A stretch of 64,000 bases of DNA from the NCBI GenBank assembly GCA_951812395.1, contig CATOSD010000001.1:1116001-1180000 (forward strand), given 5' to 3'. The notes below the pieces were generated by a model. The model was given only the letters and a program-made list of their open reading frames with translations, made no database searches and was not told the origin of the DNA. Both the position numbers and the translations under genes were made by a program. Below are positions 28,204-41,587 of the stretch, piece after piece; position 1 is the stretch's first letter, and every line of letters begins with the position of its first letter. This stretch comes from an uncultured Dehalococcoidia bacterium. GTDB taxonomy: Bacteria > Chloroflexota > Dehalococcoidia > Lucifugimonadales > CATOSD01.

Positions 28204-29310
28204 ATGCAGCATGCAACGCTTCCTTTCCACTACGCAGAGGAGGACGAGTCCACGGGGATGACGGCGTTGTCGTGGTTGCCGGCATACCTGGACTTGACGT
28301 TTGTTGCCCGACTGGGGGCGTCGGTGCGCAGACACGTGGGAGTGAGAGAGGGCGCCCAGGGATGGACGGACGCCCAGATAGTGGTGGCGCTGATGATGCT
28401 CAACCTGGCCGGCGGGGAGACGGTGGATGACCTGCGGCTGCTGGAGAAGGACGAGGGGCTGGGCAGAGCGCTGCTCACCGCGGAGACTCACCGGATGCGG
28501 CGGGCACAGCGCAACAGATGGCGTAAGGAGCGTAGCCGCACTGTGCGGTCGCCCACGGTGGTGTTCAGGTATCTGAACCGTTTCCACGACGAGGCTGAGG
28601 AGGCCGGGAGACGGTCTCGCAAGGCGTTCATACCGGCGGCCAACGCCACGCTGATAGGGACGCACAAGCGGCAGGCGTGCTACTGCTACAAAAAGCACAA
28701 GGCGTACCAGCCGCTGACCACCTACTGGCATGAGGCGGACCTTTGGACGGGATACGGCAAGAACAGTCCCGACTACAGGTTCATCGCGATAAGGGAGCGT
28801 CTGACGAACCCGCCGATGTTCGACGTGGACGGGGAGAAGTTGTCGGTTCCCGTTATGGAGATGGGGGATGGCAACTGGTACAAGGTGACGGGGATGGTGA
28901 CGAACCGAGAGTTGCCTGGGGATGAGCTTGTCCGGTGGTACAGGCAGAGGTGCAGCAAGAGCCTGCCCTGAGCCTGTCGAAGGGGTGAGGAGGTGCATTC
29001 GGTGCTGAAGGAGGACCTTGCGGGGGGCAGGCTGCCGTCGGGGAAGTTCGGGTCGAACGCGGCGTGGTGGGCGATAGTGGTGTTGGCGTTCAATCTGAAC
29101 TCGGCGATGAAGCAGTTGGTGTTGGGCGAAGAGTGGGTGAGCAAGCGTATGAAGGCGGTGCGCTTCGGGATCATCTGCGTTGCCGGGAGAGTGGTCAGAC
29201 ACGCAAGGAGGCTCATCATCCGTCTCGCGAGAGGGCGCCCAACCCATGGCCTGCTCGTGAGTGCGCAACGCAGGATACACGCTCTGGCAAACACGCCGCT
29301 CCGGGCCTGA
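28204..29310 (+). pseudogene. IS1380-family transposase, inactivated
   Basis: Reads as one frame from ATG 28204 to 29310 apart from a TGA at 28969-28971. IS1380 features are the N-terminal 'GWTDAQIVVALMMLNLAGGETVDDL', 'YCYKKHKAYQPLTTYWHE' and the C-terminal 'RELPGDELVRWYRQRC' then 'HSVLKEDLAGGRLPSGKFGSNAAWW'. The first catalytic Asp region has become 'AANATLIG', and the segment that should follow 'YWHEADL' with the second Asp is deleted. The TGA lies inside a 27-bp in-frame insert. Dead by at least three lesions. Confidence 0.85.
28960..28986 (+). repeat. 27-bp REP-like insert inside the IS1380 transposase
   Basis: AGCCTGCCCTGAGCCTGTCG followed by AAGGGGT splits the codons between 'QRCSK' and 'EEVHSVLKED'. 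Removing it restores the IS1380 protein in frame. The sequence resembles the common dispersed repeat CCTTCGACAGGCTCAGGGCAGG. Confidence 0.8.
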
Positions 29311-30021
29311 CTCTCCCCAGGAATCCACCCACATTCGAGGCGACTGAACCGAAGTCGCCGGCTTCGGTGTGTCCGAAAGCCGCCCAAATCCCTCCAGTTA
29401 CCCTATCAGGAACCGCCTCAGTCCCCCAGACCATGACATCTACCTTTTCTCCCTACCAACCTACCAGCCCTGAACCGATCTGACATCCCCAGCTAAACCC
29501 CTCCGCCGCCAGCAACCGCCCGTTAGACGGCGGATCTGGGCCGAAAGACCCCTCTTGAATCCGCCGTACATCCGGGCTATCCTGCCTTCTGCACGGGACC
29601 TACCCCGCCAATGGGCGACCACCGATAGCGTCTTTGGGAACTCCTCTGGTTCTGTCCCATTTCCGCCATGTCTTGCGGCTTTCGTTCTTGAATCTGCCCT
29701 CGTAAACGTCTCCGGCTGGGACCAACGCCAAGCCTCCCAGTTATGAAGTGGAACAAAACGGAACAGTTCTCCCGATTTCCCCCGCCCACAAGCGGCCTGC
29801 GGTCCTGCTACAGCCCCTTCCACTCTGATCGTCGGAGGAAGGTCAGAGTCCGCTCCGTACTCGATACGGGGATGGGGCAGATAGTCACGCTCGACTGCTC
29901 CGATGCGCGCGCACTCTTACAAACGCCGTGGGCTTGTTTGCTTTGGGCCGGGTTTGATGTAGAATTAGTTTAGCACCCTTTGACTTGCCGCGGCCGCGGT
30001 TCGACCCTAGACGGAGGCCGA
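29311..30021 (+). other. 711-bp intergenic region upstream of ftsH with conserved core motif copy 3
   Basis: No gene seen. Contains an ACCGAAG...CTTCGGT hairpin (29348-29368) near the IS1380 end, the core motif GTACATccGGGCTAtcCT...GGGACctACCCCGCC at 29566-29610, a GGAACAAAACGGAAC stretch (29747-29761) shared with the comB upstream region, and the ftsH promoter. Confidence 0.5.
29938..29965 (+). promoter_or_regulatory. putative ftsH promoter
   Basis: TTGCTT (29938-29943), 16-bp spacer, TAGAAT (29960-29965), 57 bp before the ATG. The -10 has five of six consensus bases; the -35 has only three. Confidence 0.45.
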
Positions 30022-31863
<1,842 letters not shown>

Positions 31864-32104
31864 AGGCCCCGATCCCCGGAGACCGGCCAACCCGATGAGG
31901 ACGGGTATCTACCTGGGACAACCTAAGCCTCGCCCTTCCCCCAAATTCACACTTCCTTGACAATAGTGTGATAGTGTTGAAATAGAGGGGTCCGCGGATT
32001 CCCCGAACGGGTCTCTACCGAATGGCGCTCGCAGGGCGCTTGGGAGAGCAGCAGCCAGGAGGCAGGTTTCGCGCGCCCGCACTGTTCCACCGAACGGCCC
32101 CAAC
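31864..32104 (+). promoter_or_regulatory. intergenic region with possible promoter for the protease/MoxR operon
   Basis: TTGACA, a perfect -35 box, at 31957-31962 in an AT-richer patch with the near-repeat AGTGTGATAGTGTTGA. A convincing -10 at the right spacing is missing (AAATAG at 31980 is weak). Confidence 0.3.
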
Positions 32105-32962
32105 GTGGGGTCTCCATCCGCGCCAATGGCGGTAGGCCCGTCGGATTCCGGGCCGCCGGTGTGGAGAAGGCGCTGGGAAGCCCTGCGCCGTCGGCCTGCC
32201 GTGCTGGCCCTCGCGACCCTCTGCGCAGCGGCGTTCGTACTCGCCCTGGCGCTCTGGTGGACCGCCCGCGCGGATAGCCGGCAGCCCTCGCCCGCGGACG
32301 TGGAGGCTACAGAAGAGGAGACCGCGGGCGCCGAAACTCCCACCGAGGACGTCGCCGTGCAGGTGTACCGGGCTATACTGCCGTCGCTGGTCGTCGTGCA
32401 GACCGACAACCCTGGTCAGGAGAAGGCCTTCGGCATAGGGAGCGGAGTGGTGATCAACAGCGACGCCGAGGTGCTCACGTCGCTGCACGTTGTCGAAGGC
32501 TCGACCATGATCGAGCTGATCTTCGCGGACGGCACCAGGTCGGCCGCCGCCGTTACGAACGCGGACCCGGAGAAGGACATCGCGGTGCTCACCCCGGCAG
32601 CGCTGCCCCAGGTCGTCCTGCCCGCGACCATAGGCAACTCCGGGGCGCTGCGGGTTGGCGACGAGGTGTTCGCGGTAGGCAACCCGCTCGGCCTGGTGGG
32701 CTCGCTGAGCGCGGGCGTGGTTTCCGGACTCGACCGCGATTCAACTCCGCCAGGCAGGCAGGAAGCGCTGCAAGGACTGATCCAGTTCGACGCGGCGGTG
32801 AATCCCGGAAGCTCGGGTGGCCCGCTCCTGGACCGGCGCGGCCAGGTAGTCGGTATCGTCACCGGGCTGATCAACCCGAGCAGCGACGATGTGTTCATCG
32901 GCATAGGATTCGCGGTTCCTATCGACGTTGCCGCGGCAGCCGCCGGAGGCCCGTCGCAGTAG
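32105..32962 (+). CDS. membrane-anchored trypsin-like (HtrA/S1C) serine protease without PDZ domain
   Basis: A ~285-residue protein: Arg-rich N-terminus, one membrane helix 'PAVLALATLCAAAFVLALALWW' (~31-52), an acidic linker, then a chymotrypsin-fold domain with His ('VLTSLHVVEGS'), Asp ('DPEKDIAVL') and Ser ('NPGSSGGPLLDRRGQ'). HtrA proteins normally end in PDZ domains; this one stops after the protease domain. It probably acts outside the membrane. The start may be GTG 32105 or ATG 32126. It lies 24 bp before the MoxR gene and may share its transcript. Confidence 0.88.
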   Translation: MGSPSAPMAVGPSDSGPPVWRRRWEALRRRPAVLALATLCAAAFVLALALWWTARADSRQPSPADVEATEEETAGAETPTEDVAVQVYRAILPSLVVVQTDNPGQEKAFGIGSGVVINSDAEVLTSLHVVEGSTMIELIFADGTRSAAAVTNADPEKDIAVLTPAALPQVVLPATIGNSGALRVGDEVFAVGNPLGLVGSLSAGVVSGLDRDSTPPGRQEALQGLIQFDAAVNPGSSGGPLLDRRGQVVGIVTGLINPSSDDVFIGIGFAVPIDVAAAAAGGPSQ

Positions 32963-32986
32963 TCGAGCGAAAGGTGTACGCAAGGA

Positions 32987-33988
<1,002 letters not shown>

Positions 33989-34889
33989 CCGGGAGGCGCC
34001 GGAGCGAGTGCTCAACCGGCTCGACTGGCACGTGCTGCGCCGGCTCGACGGCATCCTCCAGGGTGACTACCACAGCCTCTTCATGGGTGGCGGTCTCGAC
34101 TTCGCCGAGCTGCGTGAGTACCAGCCGCCGGACGACGTCCGGCACATCGACTGGAACGTCACCGCGCGCATGGACGCGCCGTACGTGCGCCGCTACATGG
34201 AAGACCGGGAGGTCACGGCGTGGTTCCTCGTCGACCTGAGCCCCTCGATGGCATTTGGCGCGCAGGAACGGCGCAAGGAGTCCGTCCTAGTCGACCTGGT
34301 CGGGATGCTGGCGCGCCTGCTCACGCGCAACGGCAACCGCGTGGGCGCGATACTGTACGACAACGAGGTCGAGCTTGCGATTCCTCCCCGCGGCGGCCGC
34401 ACGCAGGTGTTGCGGCTGATAAACAACATCCAGAGGCAGCAGTCGTCGCCCGGCGGCGCCATGACGGACCTGGCGAAGCTTCTGGCGTCAGCCCATAACA
34501 CCATCAAGCGCCGCTCTCTTGTTTTCGTGGTTTCTGACTTCATCTGTGTGCCCGGTTGGGACAGGGCCATGGATGGCCTGAACAGGAAGCACGAGGTGCT
34601 GGCCGTGCGGCTCTGGGACCCGCGCGAGATGGACCTGCCCAACGTCGGCGTGGTGCTCGTCGAAGACGTAGAAACGGGCGACCAGATGAGCGTGGACACG
34701 AGCGACAGGGGATTCCGGCAGCGGTTCCACGAGGCGGCCCGACGCCGTGAAGCCGAGCTTGCGCAAGCCTTCAGACGCGCCGGCGTGGATGAACTGAGGC
34801 TTTCTACACAGGAGGACCTGGTGCTGGCCATCTTGCGTTTCGCCTCGCTGCGGAGCCGCGCGCGGCGGCGCGACCGGTAGGCGACGGCG

Positions 34890-35879
34890 GTGGTGTCCTT
34901 CATATGGCCGTGGGTGCTGGTGTCCCTGCTCGCGGTTCCCCTGTGCGTTTACGTCTACGTGCGCCTGCAACGGAGGCGGGGCTTGAACGCGACCCGGCTG
35001 GGCGCGATGGGGGCTGCAAGGGAAGGGGCCGCCACGCAGACGGGAAGACTGCGCCACGTCCCGCCGCTCGTCGCTTTGGCCGCGGTCGCACTGCTGGCGG
35101 TGGCTTCGGCGCGCCCCCAGGTGGTGATTCCGCTGCCGCGGTTGGAGGGCGCCGTCATGCTGGCGATGGACGTGTCCTCCAGCATGGCCGCCGAGGATGT
35201 GGAGCCTACCAGGATGGACGCCGCCAAGCTCGTGGCGACGACCTTGGTGGAGCGACGCCCGGGCCACTCCAGGATTGGCGTGGTGGCCTTCGGCGAGGGA
35301 GGGCTGGTGGTGCAGCCGCCGACCGACGACGACGAGGCGCTGCTCGCCACCATCGACCGCCTGGCGCCGTACAGCGGAACGTCGCTGGGCAGAGGGATAC
35401 TTACCGCGCTGAATCTGGTCGCGCCGGAGCCCGAGACCACACCCGGCGGCTCGGCCCCGCCGGACGAGTCTGAGGCCCGTGGGGCCTTCGCGCCCGCGAT
35501 TATCGTACTGCTGACCGACGGCGAGAACACCGACCCTCCCGACCCGCTGGAGGTCGCGCAGACTGCCATCGAGCGGGGCGTGCGAGTCTACACGGTGGGA
35601 GTCGGTACGGAGGATGGGGCGACCATCGACGTCGACGGCTTCAGCCTGTTCACGCAGCTCAACGAGCCGATTCTGCAGGAGATCGCCCTGCTTACCGAAG
35701 GGGTATACTTCAGGTTGGAAGATATAGACGATACGCCGTCCGTGTACAACGAGCTGGAGACCGAGTTCGTAGTCGAGCCGCGGGAAGTGGAGGTCACGTC
35801 TGTACTCGGGGGCGTCAGCGCGCTGCTGCTGCTGGCGGGCGGTCTACTGTCTCTGTTCTGGTTTGGGCGAATGCCGTAG
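34890..35879 (+). CDS. VWA-domain membrane protein, BatA-like
   Basis: The 329-residue protein has an N-terminal membrane helix ('WPWVLVSLLAVPLCVYVYV'), a second near residue 55-70, a VWA domain with MIDAS 'MLAMDVSSSMAAEDVEPTR', and later 'IIVLLTDGENTDPPDPLEVA', and a C-terminal helix 'VSALLLLAGGLLSLFWFG'. This is the Bat (aerotolerance-type) layout. The start at 34890 is a GTG, 9 bp after the DUF58 stop. Confidence 0.9.
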   Translation: MVSFIWPWVLVSLLAVPLCVYVYVRLQRRRGLNATRLGAMGAAREGAATQTGRLRHVPPLVALAAVALLAVASARPQVVIPLPRLEGAVMLAMDVSSSMAAEDVEPTRMDAAKLVATTLVERRPGHSRIGVVAFGEGGLVVQPPTDDDEALLATIDRLAPYSGTSLGRGILTALNLVAPEPETTPGGSAPPDESEARGAFAPAIIVLLTDGENTDPPDPLEVAQTAIERGVRVYTVGVGTEDGATIDVDGFSLFTQLNEPILQEIALLTEGVYFRLEDIDDTPSVYNELETEFVVEPREVEVTSVLGGVSALLLLAGGLLSLFWFGRMP

Positions 35880-35893
35880 GTGGAGGTCATGTC

Positions 35894-36970
35894 ATGGGAG
35901 TGCTCTGGCCTGCATATCTGCTGCTGCTGATTGTCGTACCGCTGGTCGTCGGCGTGTATCTGCTGGTACTCAGGCGGCGGAGGCGTTATGCCGTCGGCTA
36001 CTCCAGCCTGTCCCTTATTCGGCAGGCCATGCCAAGCGGGTTTCGGTGGAGGCGTCACCTGCCGTTCGCCCTGCTGGCGCTGGCCCTCGCGCTTCTCATC
36101 CTGGCCCTCTCCCGCCCGTTCGCGGACGTGACCGTGGCCGCCAACAGGTCCACCGTCATGCTGGCGCTGGACGTGTCGCTCAGCATGTGCGCCGACGATG
36201 TTTATCCCAACAGGCTCACCATCGCCCAGGAAGCCTCCAAGAGGTTCATCGACGGCCAGGAGCCGGGTACTCGGGTTGGGCTGGTCGCATTCGCGGGCTT
36301 CGCCCAGCTTGTCGTCTCCCCCACGACCGAGCGGGAAACGCTGCTGGAGGCCCTGGACAACCTGACCACGGCGCGCGCGACGGCAGTCGGAAGCGCGATC
36401 GCCCGCGCGCTGGACGCGCTCTCCGAGGTGAACCCGAACATTCCGCCCCTGAGCGTGTTCGTTACGCCTCGCAACCAGTTGACAGGCGCCGATGAGGAGT
36501 TCAGCTATCAGCCGGACGTCATCGTGCTGCTGACCGACGGCGCGAGCAACCGGGGCGTGCTGCCGCTCATCGCCGCGCGCGCCGCCCGCGACCGGGGAGT
36601 CCGCGTGTACACCATCGGTTTCGGCACGACCAACCCGGCGGTGATGAGGTGCTCACCCGACCAGCTCGGCGGCGACGAGTTCGCCAACCGCATCGCAAGA
36701 GGCGGCTTCGGGAGCTTCAGCCGAGGCTTTGGCGGCGGCAACTTCCTGAGCCTGGACGAGCGCACCCTGGGCCTCGTTGCCGAGATTTCCGATGCTCAGT
36801 ACTACACCGCCGAGAGCGCCGACGAACTCCTAGAGGTGTTCTCCACGATCCCGCTGGAGACCGAAGAGAAGCAGGTGCGCATGGAGTTGTCGGCCCTGCT
36901 CACCGCCGCGAGCGCATTGCTGGCGTTATCCGCCGTGGCCCTCGGCCTGCGCTGGAGCCCGCTGCCGTAA
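35894..36970 (+). CDS. VWA-domain membrane protein, BatA/BatB-like
   Basis: A paralogue of the preceding gene: 358 residues, N-terminal helix, helix near residue 58-75, VWA MIDAS 'MLALDVSLSMCADDVYPNR', 'VIVLLTDGASNRGVLPLIAA', and a C-terminal helix 'LLTAASALLALSAVALGLRW'. A longer insert near 'PNIPPLSVFVTPRNQLTGA' differs from its neighbour. GGAGG precedes the ATG. Last gene of the MoxR operon; the 659-bp repeat copy B begins 30 bp later. Confidence 0.9.
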   Translation: MGVLWPAYLLLLIVVPLVVGVYLLVLRRRRRYAVGYSSLSLIRQAMPSGFRWRRHLPFALLALALALLILALSRPFADVTVAANRSTVMLALDVSLSMCADDVYPNRLTIAQEASKRFIDGQEPGTRVGLVAFAGFAQLVVSPTTERETLLEALDNLTTARATAVGSAIARALDALSEVNPNIPPLSVFVTPRNQLTGADEEFSYQPDVIVLLTDGASNRGVLPLIAARAARDRGVRVYTIGFGTTNPAVMRCSPDQLGGDEFANRIARGGFGSFSRGFGGGNFLSLDERTLGLVAEISDAQYYTAESADELLEVFSTIPLETEEKQVRMELSALLTAASALLALSAVALGLRWSPLP

Positions 36971-36999
36971 CGTCGCGTCTCCCATGCATGGCTCTGCCG

Positions 37000-37658
37000 A
37001 GCCTGTTTCAGATTTCCAGGCGCCCCCAACACCGTTGTCCTCGCGTAGGCGGGAAGGCGAAATCTGCTCATTTCTGCGACATTCTGTTGTATTCGTAGCT
37101 GGGAGCGCCGGCGGATCTGCGCCAATCTGTAATGCCCGGCGTGGCATTTCTGGACACAGGTGTCGCGTCGCGTGGCAGAAGAGGACAGGGGGCGGGTCGG
37201 CGCCAGTGGCCTGTCTTCGACGCCCGTACGGATGCCTGCTGGGGCGTAATCCCGAATGGGGGTAGGGATTCCAGGCCGCGGGGTCTGTCCCTCGCCTAGG
37301 CGAGGGTAGCACGTATGTGCGTATATTGCAAGAGGGGGTGGCGAGATTGTGGGATTGGGCCGCAACGGTGGGGAGAGACTGCGCAGACGTGGGCCAGTGG
37401 TTGGGCGCCTGTAGGACGTTTGGGTGGCAGGGCTAGAGCACGGGCGGCGCATGAAAGTGACGGTTTTTTCGGGGTGCTGGGGAGCAAAAGGGTCGGGTTT
37501 GGACGAGGGGGTGGGGCCGGGGCGTACGTTCGGGAGTCAGCAGGGTGACATTGGCTCAACAACATAAGGGCGAATAGCCGTAGGTTCAGAGTCGGGCGCC
37601 AGGGCGGGTTTTGGCGAGGGATATGGTTTTGGGCGCGCCCGGTGATGCTAAACAGGCT
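37000..37658 (-). repeat. 659-bp non-coding element with terminal inverted repeats, copy B
   Basis: Inverted relative to copy A and the same length. Left end AGCCTGTTTCAGATTTCCAGG (37000-37020). The right end AAACAGGCT (37650-37658) is more diverged. Shared blocks include the reversed 'GTGCTACCCTCGCC' core (about 37300), TTTTTTCGGGGT (reverse of CCCCGAAAAAA, about 37464-37475) and CAGAATGTCGCAGAAAT at its left. It occupies nearly all of the gap between the MoxR operon and hsdM. Confidence 0.75.
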
Positions 37659-37883
37659 CGGGGTGACAGGCTCTCGATCCGCCGGATGCGTTGACCGGCG
37701 GTCGCGCTGAGGCATATGCTTGACTTGTACTCTATCAAATCAGGATGCCATGCTTTGGGGGCCGCCGGATGCGGAGTCCTGAGGCTGATCCCAGGAGTGC
37801 GAACCGATGACCACCGTACGACGTAAACGCTCCAGTTCCCAGTCGCGGGCGGCGATACGGACTACCGGTCCGAGCTGTGGCGC

Positions 37884-39367
<1,484 letters not shown>

Positions 39368-39371
<4 letters not shown>

Positions 39372-39396
39372 CTTCACAACTGGCCAGCGTAATAAT
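39368..39396 (+). promoter_or_regulatory. strong promoter of the Phd/PIN module, overlapping the hsdM stop
   Basis: TTGACT (39368-39373), 17-bp spacer, AATAAT (39391-39396): five of six in both boxes. Immediately downstream is CTAG-cttgttaca-CTAG (39398-39414), a possible operator for the Phd-type antitoxin, then GGAGG and the ATG at 39429. Confidence 0.65.
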
Positions 39397-39428
39397 CTAG
39401 CTTGTTACACTAGCCAGGAGGTACGCGA

Positions 39429-39686
39429 ATGTCCGAATGGTCGCTGCAAGACGCCAAGAACCGCTTCAGCGCCGTAGTAAATGCGGCGTTGGACGGCGCG
39501 CCCCAGATGGTCACGCGCAGAGGTAAGCCTGCCGTCGTCGTGCTGGCAGTGGAGGACTACGAGCGGCTTTGCCGCGCTGAAAGCGCCGGCGCGCCGACCT
39601 TTATCGAGCACCTGCTGGCAATTCCCAAGGGTGGACCGGACGACCTGTTTGACCGTCTTCCGCTGAAGCTTCGCGATATCGAGTGA
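39429..39686 (+). CDS. Phd/YefM family antitoxin
   Basis: An 85-residue protein starting 'MSEWSLQDAKNRFSAVVNAAL', then 'GAPQMVTRRGKPAVVVLAVEDYERL', the standard Phd/YefM DNA-binding fold, with a toxin-binding tail ending 'DLFDRLPLKLRDIE'. It overlaps the PIN toxin frame. It should repress its own promoter and neutralise the toxin. Confidence 0.93.
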   Translation: MSEWSLQDAKNRFSAVVNAALDGAPQMVTRRGKPAVVVLAVEDYERLCRAESAGAPTFIEHLLAIPKGGPDDLFDRLPLKLRDIE

Positions 39687-39688
39687 CG

Positions 39689-40105
39689 ATGTATTTGCTG
39701 GACACCAACGTGGTTTCCGCTCTGCGCAGACCGGAGCGCCACCCTGAACCTTCACAGTGGCTGGGGGCTCAGCGCGCATCTGACGTCTACCTCAGCGTCG
39801 TGACTCTGGCTGAACTGGAACGAGGCATTGCGCGACAGTTCCGCTTGAATCCGGACTTTGCGCGTGACCTTGCTCAGTGGGCAGAACGCATCCTCGCCTG
39901 GTTTGAGGACCGCGTCATCGTCGTCAACGAAGCCACGGCTCGACGCTGGGGCCGCATTTCCGCCGCACTCGGGCACGATAGCGCCGACCTCATCATCGCC
40001 GCAACCGCGTTGGAACACGGCCTGACCGTCGTAAGCCGCAACGTCAGACACTTTGAACCGACGGGCGTCCCGGTGTTCAATCCATTCTGGAGTGGTGATG
40101 ACTGA
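39689..40105 (+). CDS. PIN-domain (VapC-type) toxin
   Basis: The ~138-residue PIN nuclease starts 'MYLLDTNVVSALRRPE'. Acidic residues are in 'LDTN', 'LAELERGIARQ' and 'HDSADLIIAATALEHGLTVVSRNVRHF'. The ATG at 39689 follows the antitoxin stop by 2 bp; a GTG at 39683 overlaps it. VapC toxins cut tRNA or rRNA. Last bases overlap a copied hsdM tail that begins at ATG 40098. Confidence 0.93.
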   Translation: MYLLDTNVVSALRRPERHPEPSQWLGAQRASDVYLSVVTLAELERGIARQFRLNPDFARDLAQWAERILAWFEDRVIVVNEATARRWGRISAALGHDSADLIIAATALEHGLTVVSRNVRHFEPTGVPVFNPFWSGDD

Positions 40106-40184
40106 CCGCCTGGACGCCGAAATCGAGGTGAACCCGGAGCGGCTGGGGTTTGGCGCGGAAGGCCCCCCGAGCGAAGAGGCATAA
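40098..40184 (+). pseudogene. copied hsdM 3' end (tail copy 2)
   Basis: An ATG-led 28-codon frame: 'RLDAEIEVNPERLGFG' then 'AEGPPSEEA' and TAA. Bases 40110-40154 align with hsdM 39321-39365 over the whole stretch with a handful of changes. It overlaps the PIN gene end by 8 bp and precedes the HigB gene by 9 bp. Confidence 0.75.
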
Positions 40185-40193
40185 GGGGCTGCC

Positions 40194-40487
40194 GTGAGGA
40201 TTATCGCGAAACGAACCCTCCGGGATTTCTGGGAGCGTCATCCTGACGCACGGCCTGCACTGGAGCACTGGCATAGGGAAGTTAGGCGGGCGGATTGGGA
40301 TACACCCGCCCAAGTAGTGCGGCAGTGGCCTCGGGTTAGCATTGTCAGCAGCAGCCGGGTCGTGTTTAGAATAAAGGGTAACCGATACCGGTTGGTGGTC
40401 GAGATTTTCTATCCGGGTCGTCGGGTGTACATACGATTCATAGGCGCCCACGCCGAATACGACCTTGTAGACGTGGAGGAGGTGTAG
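40194..40487 (+). CDS. HigB-type toxin (type II toxin-antitoxin)
   Basis: The 97-residue protein matches the HigB_toxin family: 'MRIIAKRTLRDFWERHPDA', 'WHREVRRADWDTPAQVV', 'SSRVVFRIKGNRYRLVVEIFY' and 'YIRFIGAHAEYDLVDVEEV'. Such toxins are ribosome-dependent mRNA interferases. GTG start at 40194; the antitoxin follows after 2 bp. Confidence 0.93.
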   Translation: MRIIAKRTLRDFWERHPDARPALEHWHREVRRADWDTPAQVVRQWPRVSIVSSSRVVFRIKGNRYRLVVEIFYPGRRVYIRFIGAHAEYDLVDVEEV

Positions 40488-40489
40488 AC

Positions 40490-40870
40490 TTGGTCGCAGT
40501 AAACCCGATCCGAACGGAACAAGACTACGACGCCGCGCTAACCAGACTCAGCGAGATTTTTCAGGCCGAGATTGGCACACCGGAAGGCGACGAGCGCGAC
40601 ATCCTCGCGGACTTGATCGAATGCTATGAGGACAGGCACCATCCAATCGGGCCGCCTGCCGACCCAATAGCATCCATCGAGTTCGAGATGGATCAGCGGG
40701 GGCTGACTCTCCATGACTTGGTCCCTTACATGGGAGGCTTGGGCAAAGTCACGGCAGTCATGTCCCGGCAAGAGGATATCACCATGCCTATGGCCAGGGC
40801 ACTTCACAAGCATCTGGGCATAGACGCCGAGACGCTGCTCCAAGAACCAATCGCGGGCCGAAGCCGATAG
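40490..40870 (+). CDS. HigA-type XRE antitoxin
   Basis: A 126-residue antitoxin with an N-terminal helical region ('IRTEQDYDAALTRLSEIFQAE') and a C-terminal helix-turn-helix 'LVPYMGGLGKVTAVMSRQEDITMPMARALHKHLGI'. It follows the toxin gene, the order typical of higBA. The start is a TTG at 40490 behind GGAGGAGG. Confidence 0.93.
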   Translation: MVAVNPIRTEQDYDAALTRLSEIFQAEIGTPEGDERDILADLIECYEDRHHPIGPPADPIASIEFEMDQRGLTLHDLVPYMGGLGKVTAVMSRQEDITMPMARALHKHLGIDAETLLQEPIAGRSR

Positions 40871-40883
40871 GACTGATTCAGCC

Positions 40884-41054
40884 ATGACTACTGAAGAACT
40901 GATCCAACTGCTGGCGCAATATCCTGGCGACCTGCGCGTGATGGTTCAGGGTTACGAGGAGGGATACGACGACCTGGAAGCCGGCCGCGTCGTTGCGGGA
41001 GAGGCCAACGTCAAGCGCCTGGGCTTTGCCCCAAGCAAGGAGGAAAAGCAATGA
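40884..41054 (+). CDS. short protein preceding DUF2442 gene
   Basis: A 56-residue frame 'MTTEELIQLLAQYPGDLRVM' followed by 'VQGYEEGYDDLEAGRVV', a pattern often seen in short proteins beside DUF2442 genes. It overlaps the next gene by 4 bp (ATGA), which supports it being real. Function unknown; possibly part of a three-gene module with DUF2442 and DUF4160. Confidence 0.7.
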   Translation: MTTEELIQLLAQYPGDLRVMVQGYEEGYDDLEAGRVVAGEANVKRLGFAPSKEEKQ

Positions 41055-41335
41055 TTCGACCAATCGAAGTTGAAGCACGAGATGGCTTTCGAATCTGGCT
41101 GCGGTACTCGGACGGGGCCTCAGGCGAGGTTGACCTGTCCCATCTGGCAGGACGCGGCGTGTTCGCGGCGTGGAACGAGCCGGGGTACTTCGACAAGGTG
41201 CATATAGCGCGCCATCGCGCCATAACCTGGGGCGACGAATTGGAGCTTTGCCCGGATGCAATGTACATGCGACTCACCGGCAAATCGTTCGACGAAATGC
41301 CGGTTGACGTTGAAGTACCAGCTAACGATGCCTGA
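41051..41335 (+). CDS. DUF2442 domain-containing protein
   Basis: A 94-residue protein with the DUF2442 pattern: 'GFRIWLRYSDGASGEVDLSHL', 'FAAWNEPGYFDKVHI', 'AITWGDELELCPDAMY'. DUF2442 genes commonly pair with DUF4160 genes and are suspected toxin-antitoxin partners. It overlaps both neighbours (ATGA with the short protein; ATG of the DUF4160 frame inside its end). Confidence 0.88.
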   Translation: MIRPIEVEARDGFRIWLRYSDGASGEVDLSHLAGRGVFAAWNEPGYFDKVHIARHRAITWGDELELCPDAMYMRLTGKSFDEMPVDVEVPANDA

Positions 41336-41587
41336 GATATGTAGGTTTTATGGAATTGTGATTCGCATGTATTGGTCCGATCATGCCCCGCCCACTTCCA
41401 CGCAGAGTTCGGCGGAAGTGAAGTCCTTGTAGCGATTGATGGCCCATCCGTCATGAGGGGCAGGATTCCGACACGGGTGCGAAGGCTTGTACTCGAATGG
41501 GCGTCGCTCCACCAAGCGGAGCTACGTGAAGCGTGGGCAAACGCAGAGCGAATGGAACCGCCCGGGAAGATAGAGCCGTTGGAATGA
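41329..41587 (+). pseudogene. DUF4160 gene with a frameshift
   Basis: The N-terminal part (ATG 41329) reads 'MPEICRFYGIVIRMYWSDHA', then one base is missing near 41388-41392 (CCCCGCCC), after which the C-terminal part continues in another frame as 'HFHAEFGGSEVLVAIDG' and 'RVRRLVLEWASLHQAELREAW', ending 'PPGKIEPLE'. Joined, these make a normal ~85-residue DUF4160 protein. Confidence 0.8.

Noticed and set aside
28960-28986. Programmed read-through (or selenocysteine) at the TGA in the IS1380 gene
   Set aside because: The TGA belongs to an inserted repeat and the protein has also lost catalytic parts; there is no need for decoding tricks.
28168-29334. 388-codon minus-strand open frame across the IS1380 remnant
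   Set aside because: Shadow of the transposase frame; His/Arg-rich with no recognisable domain.
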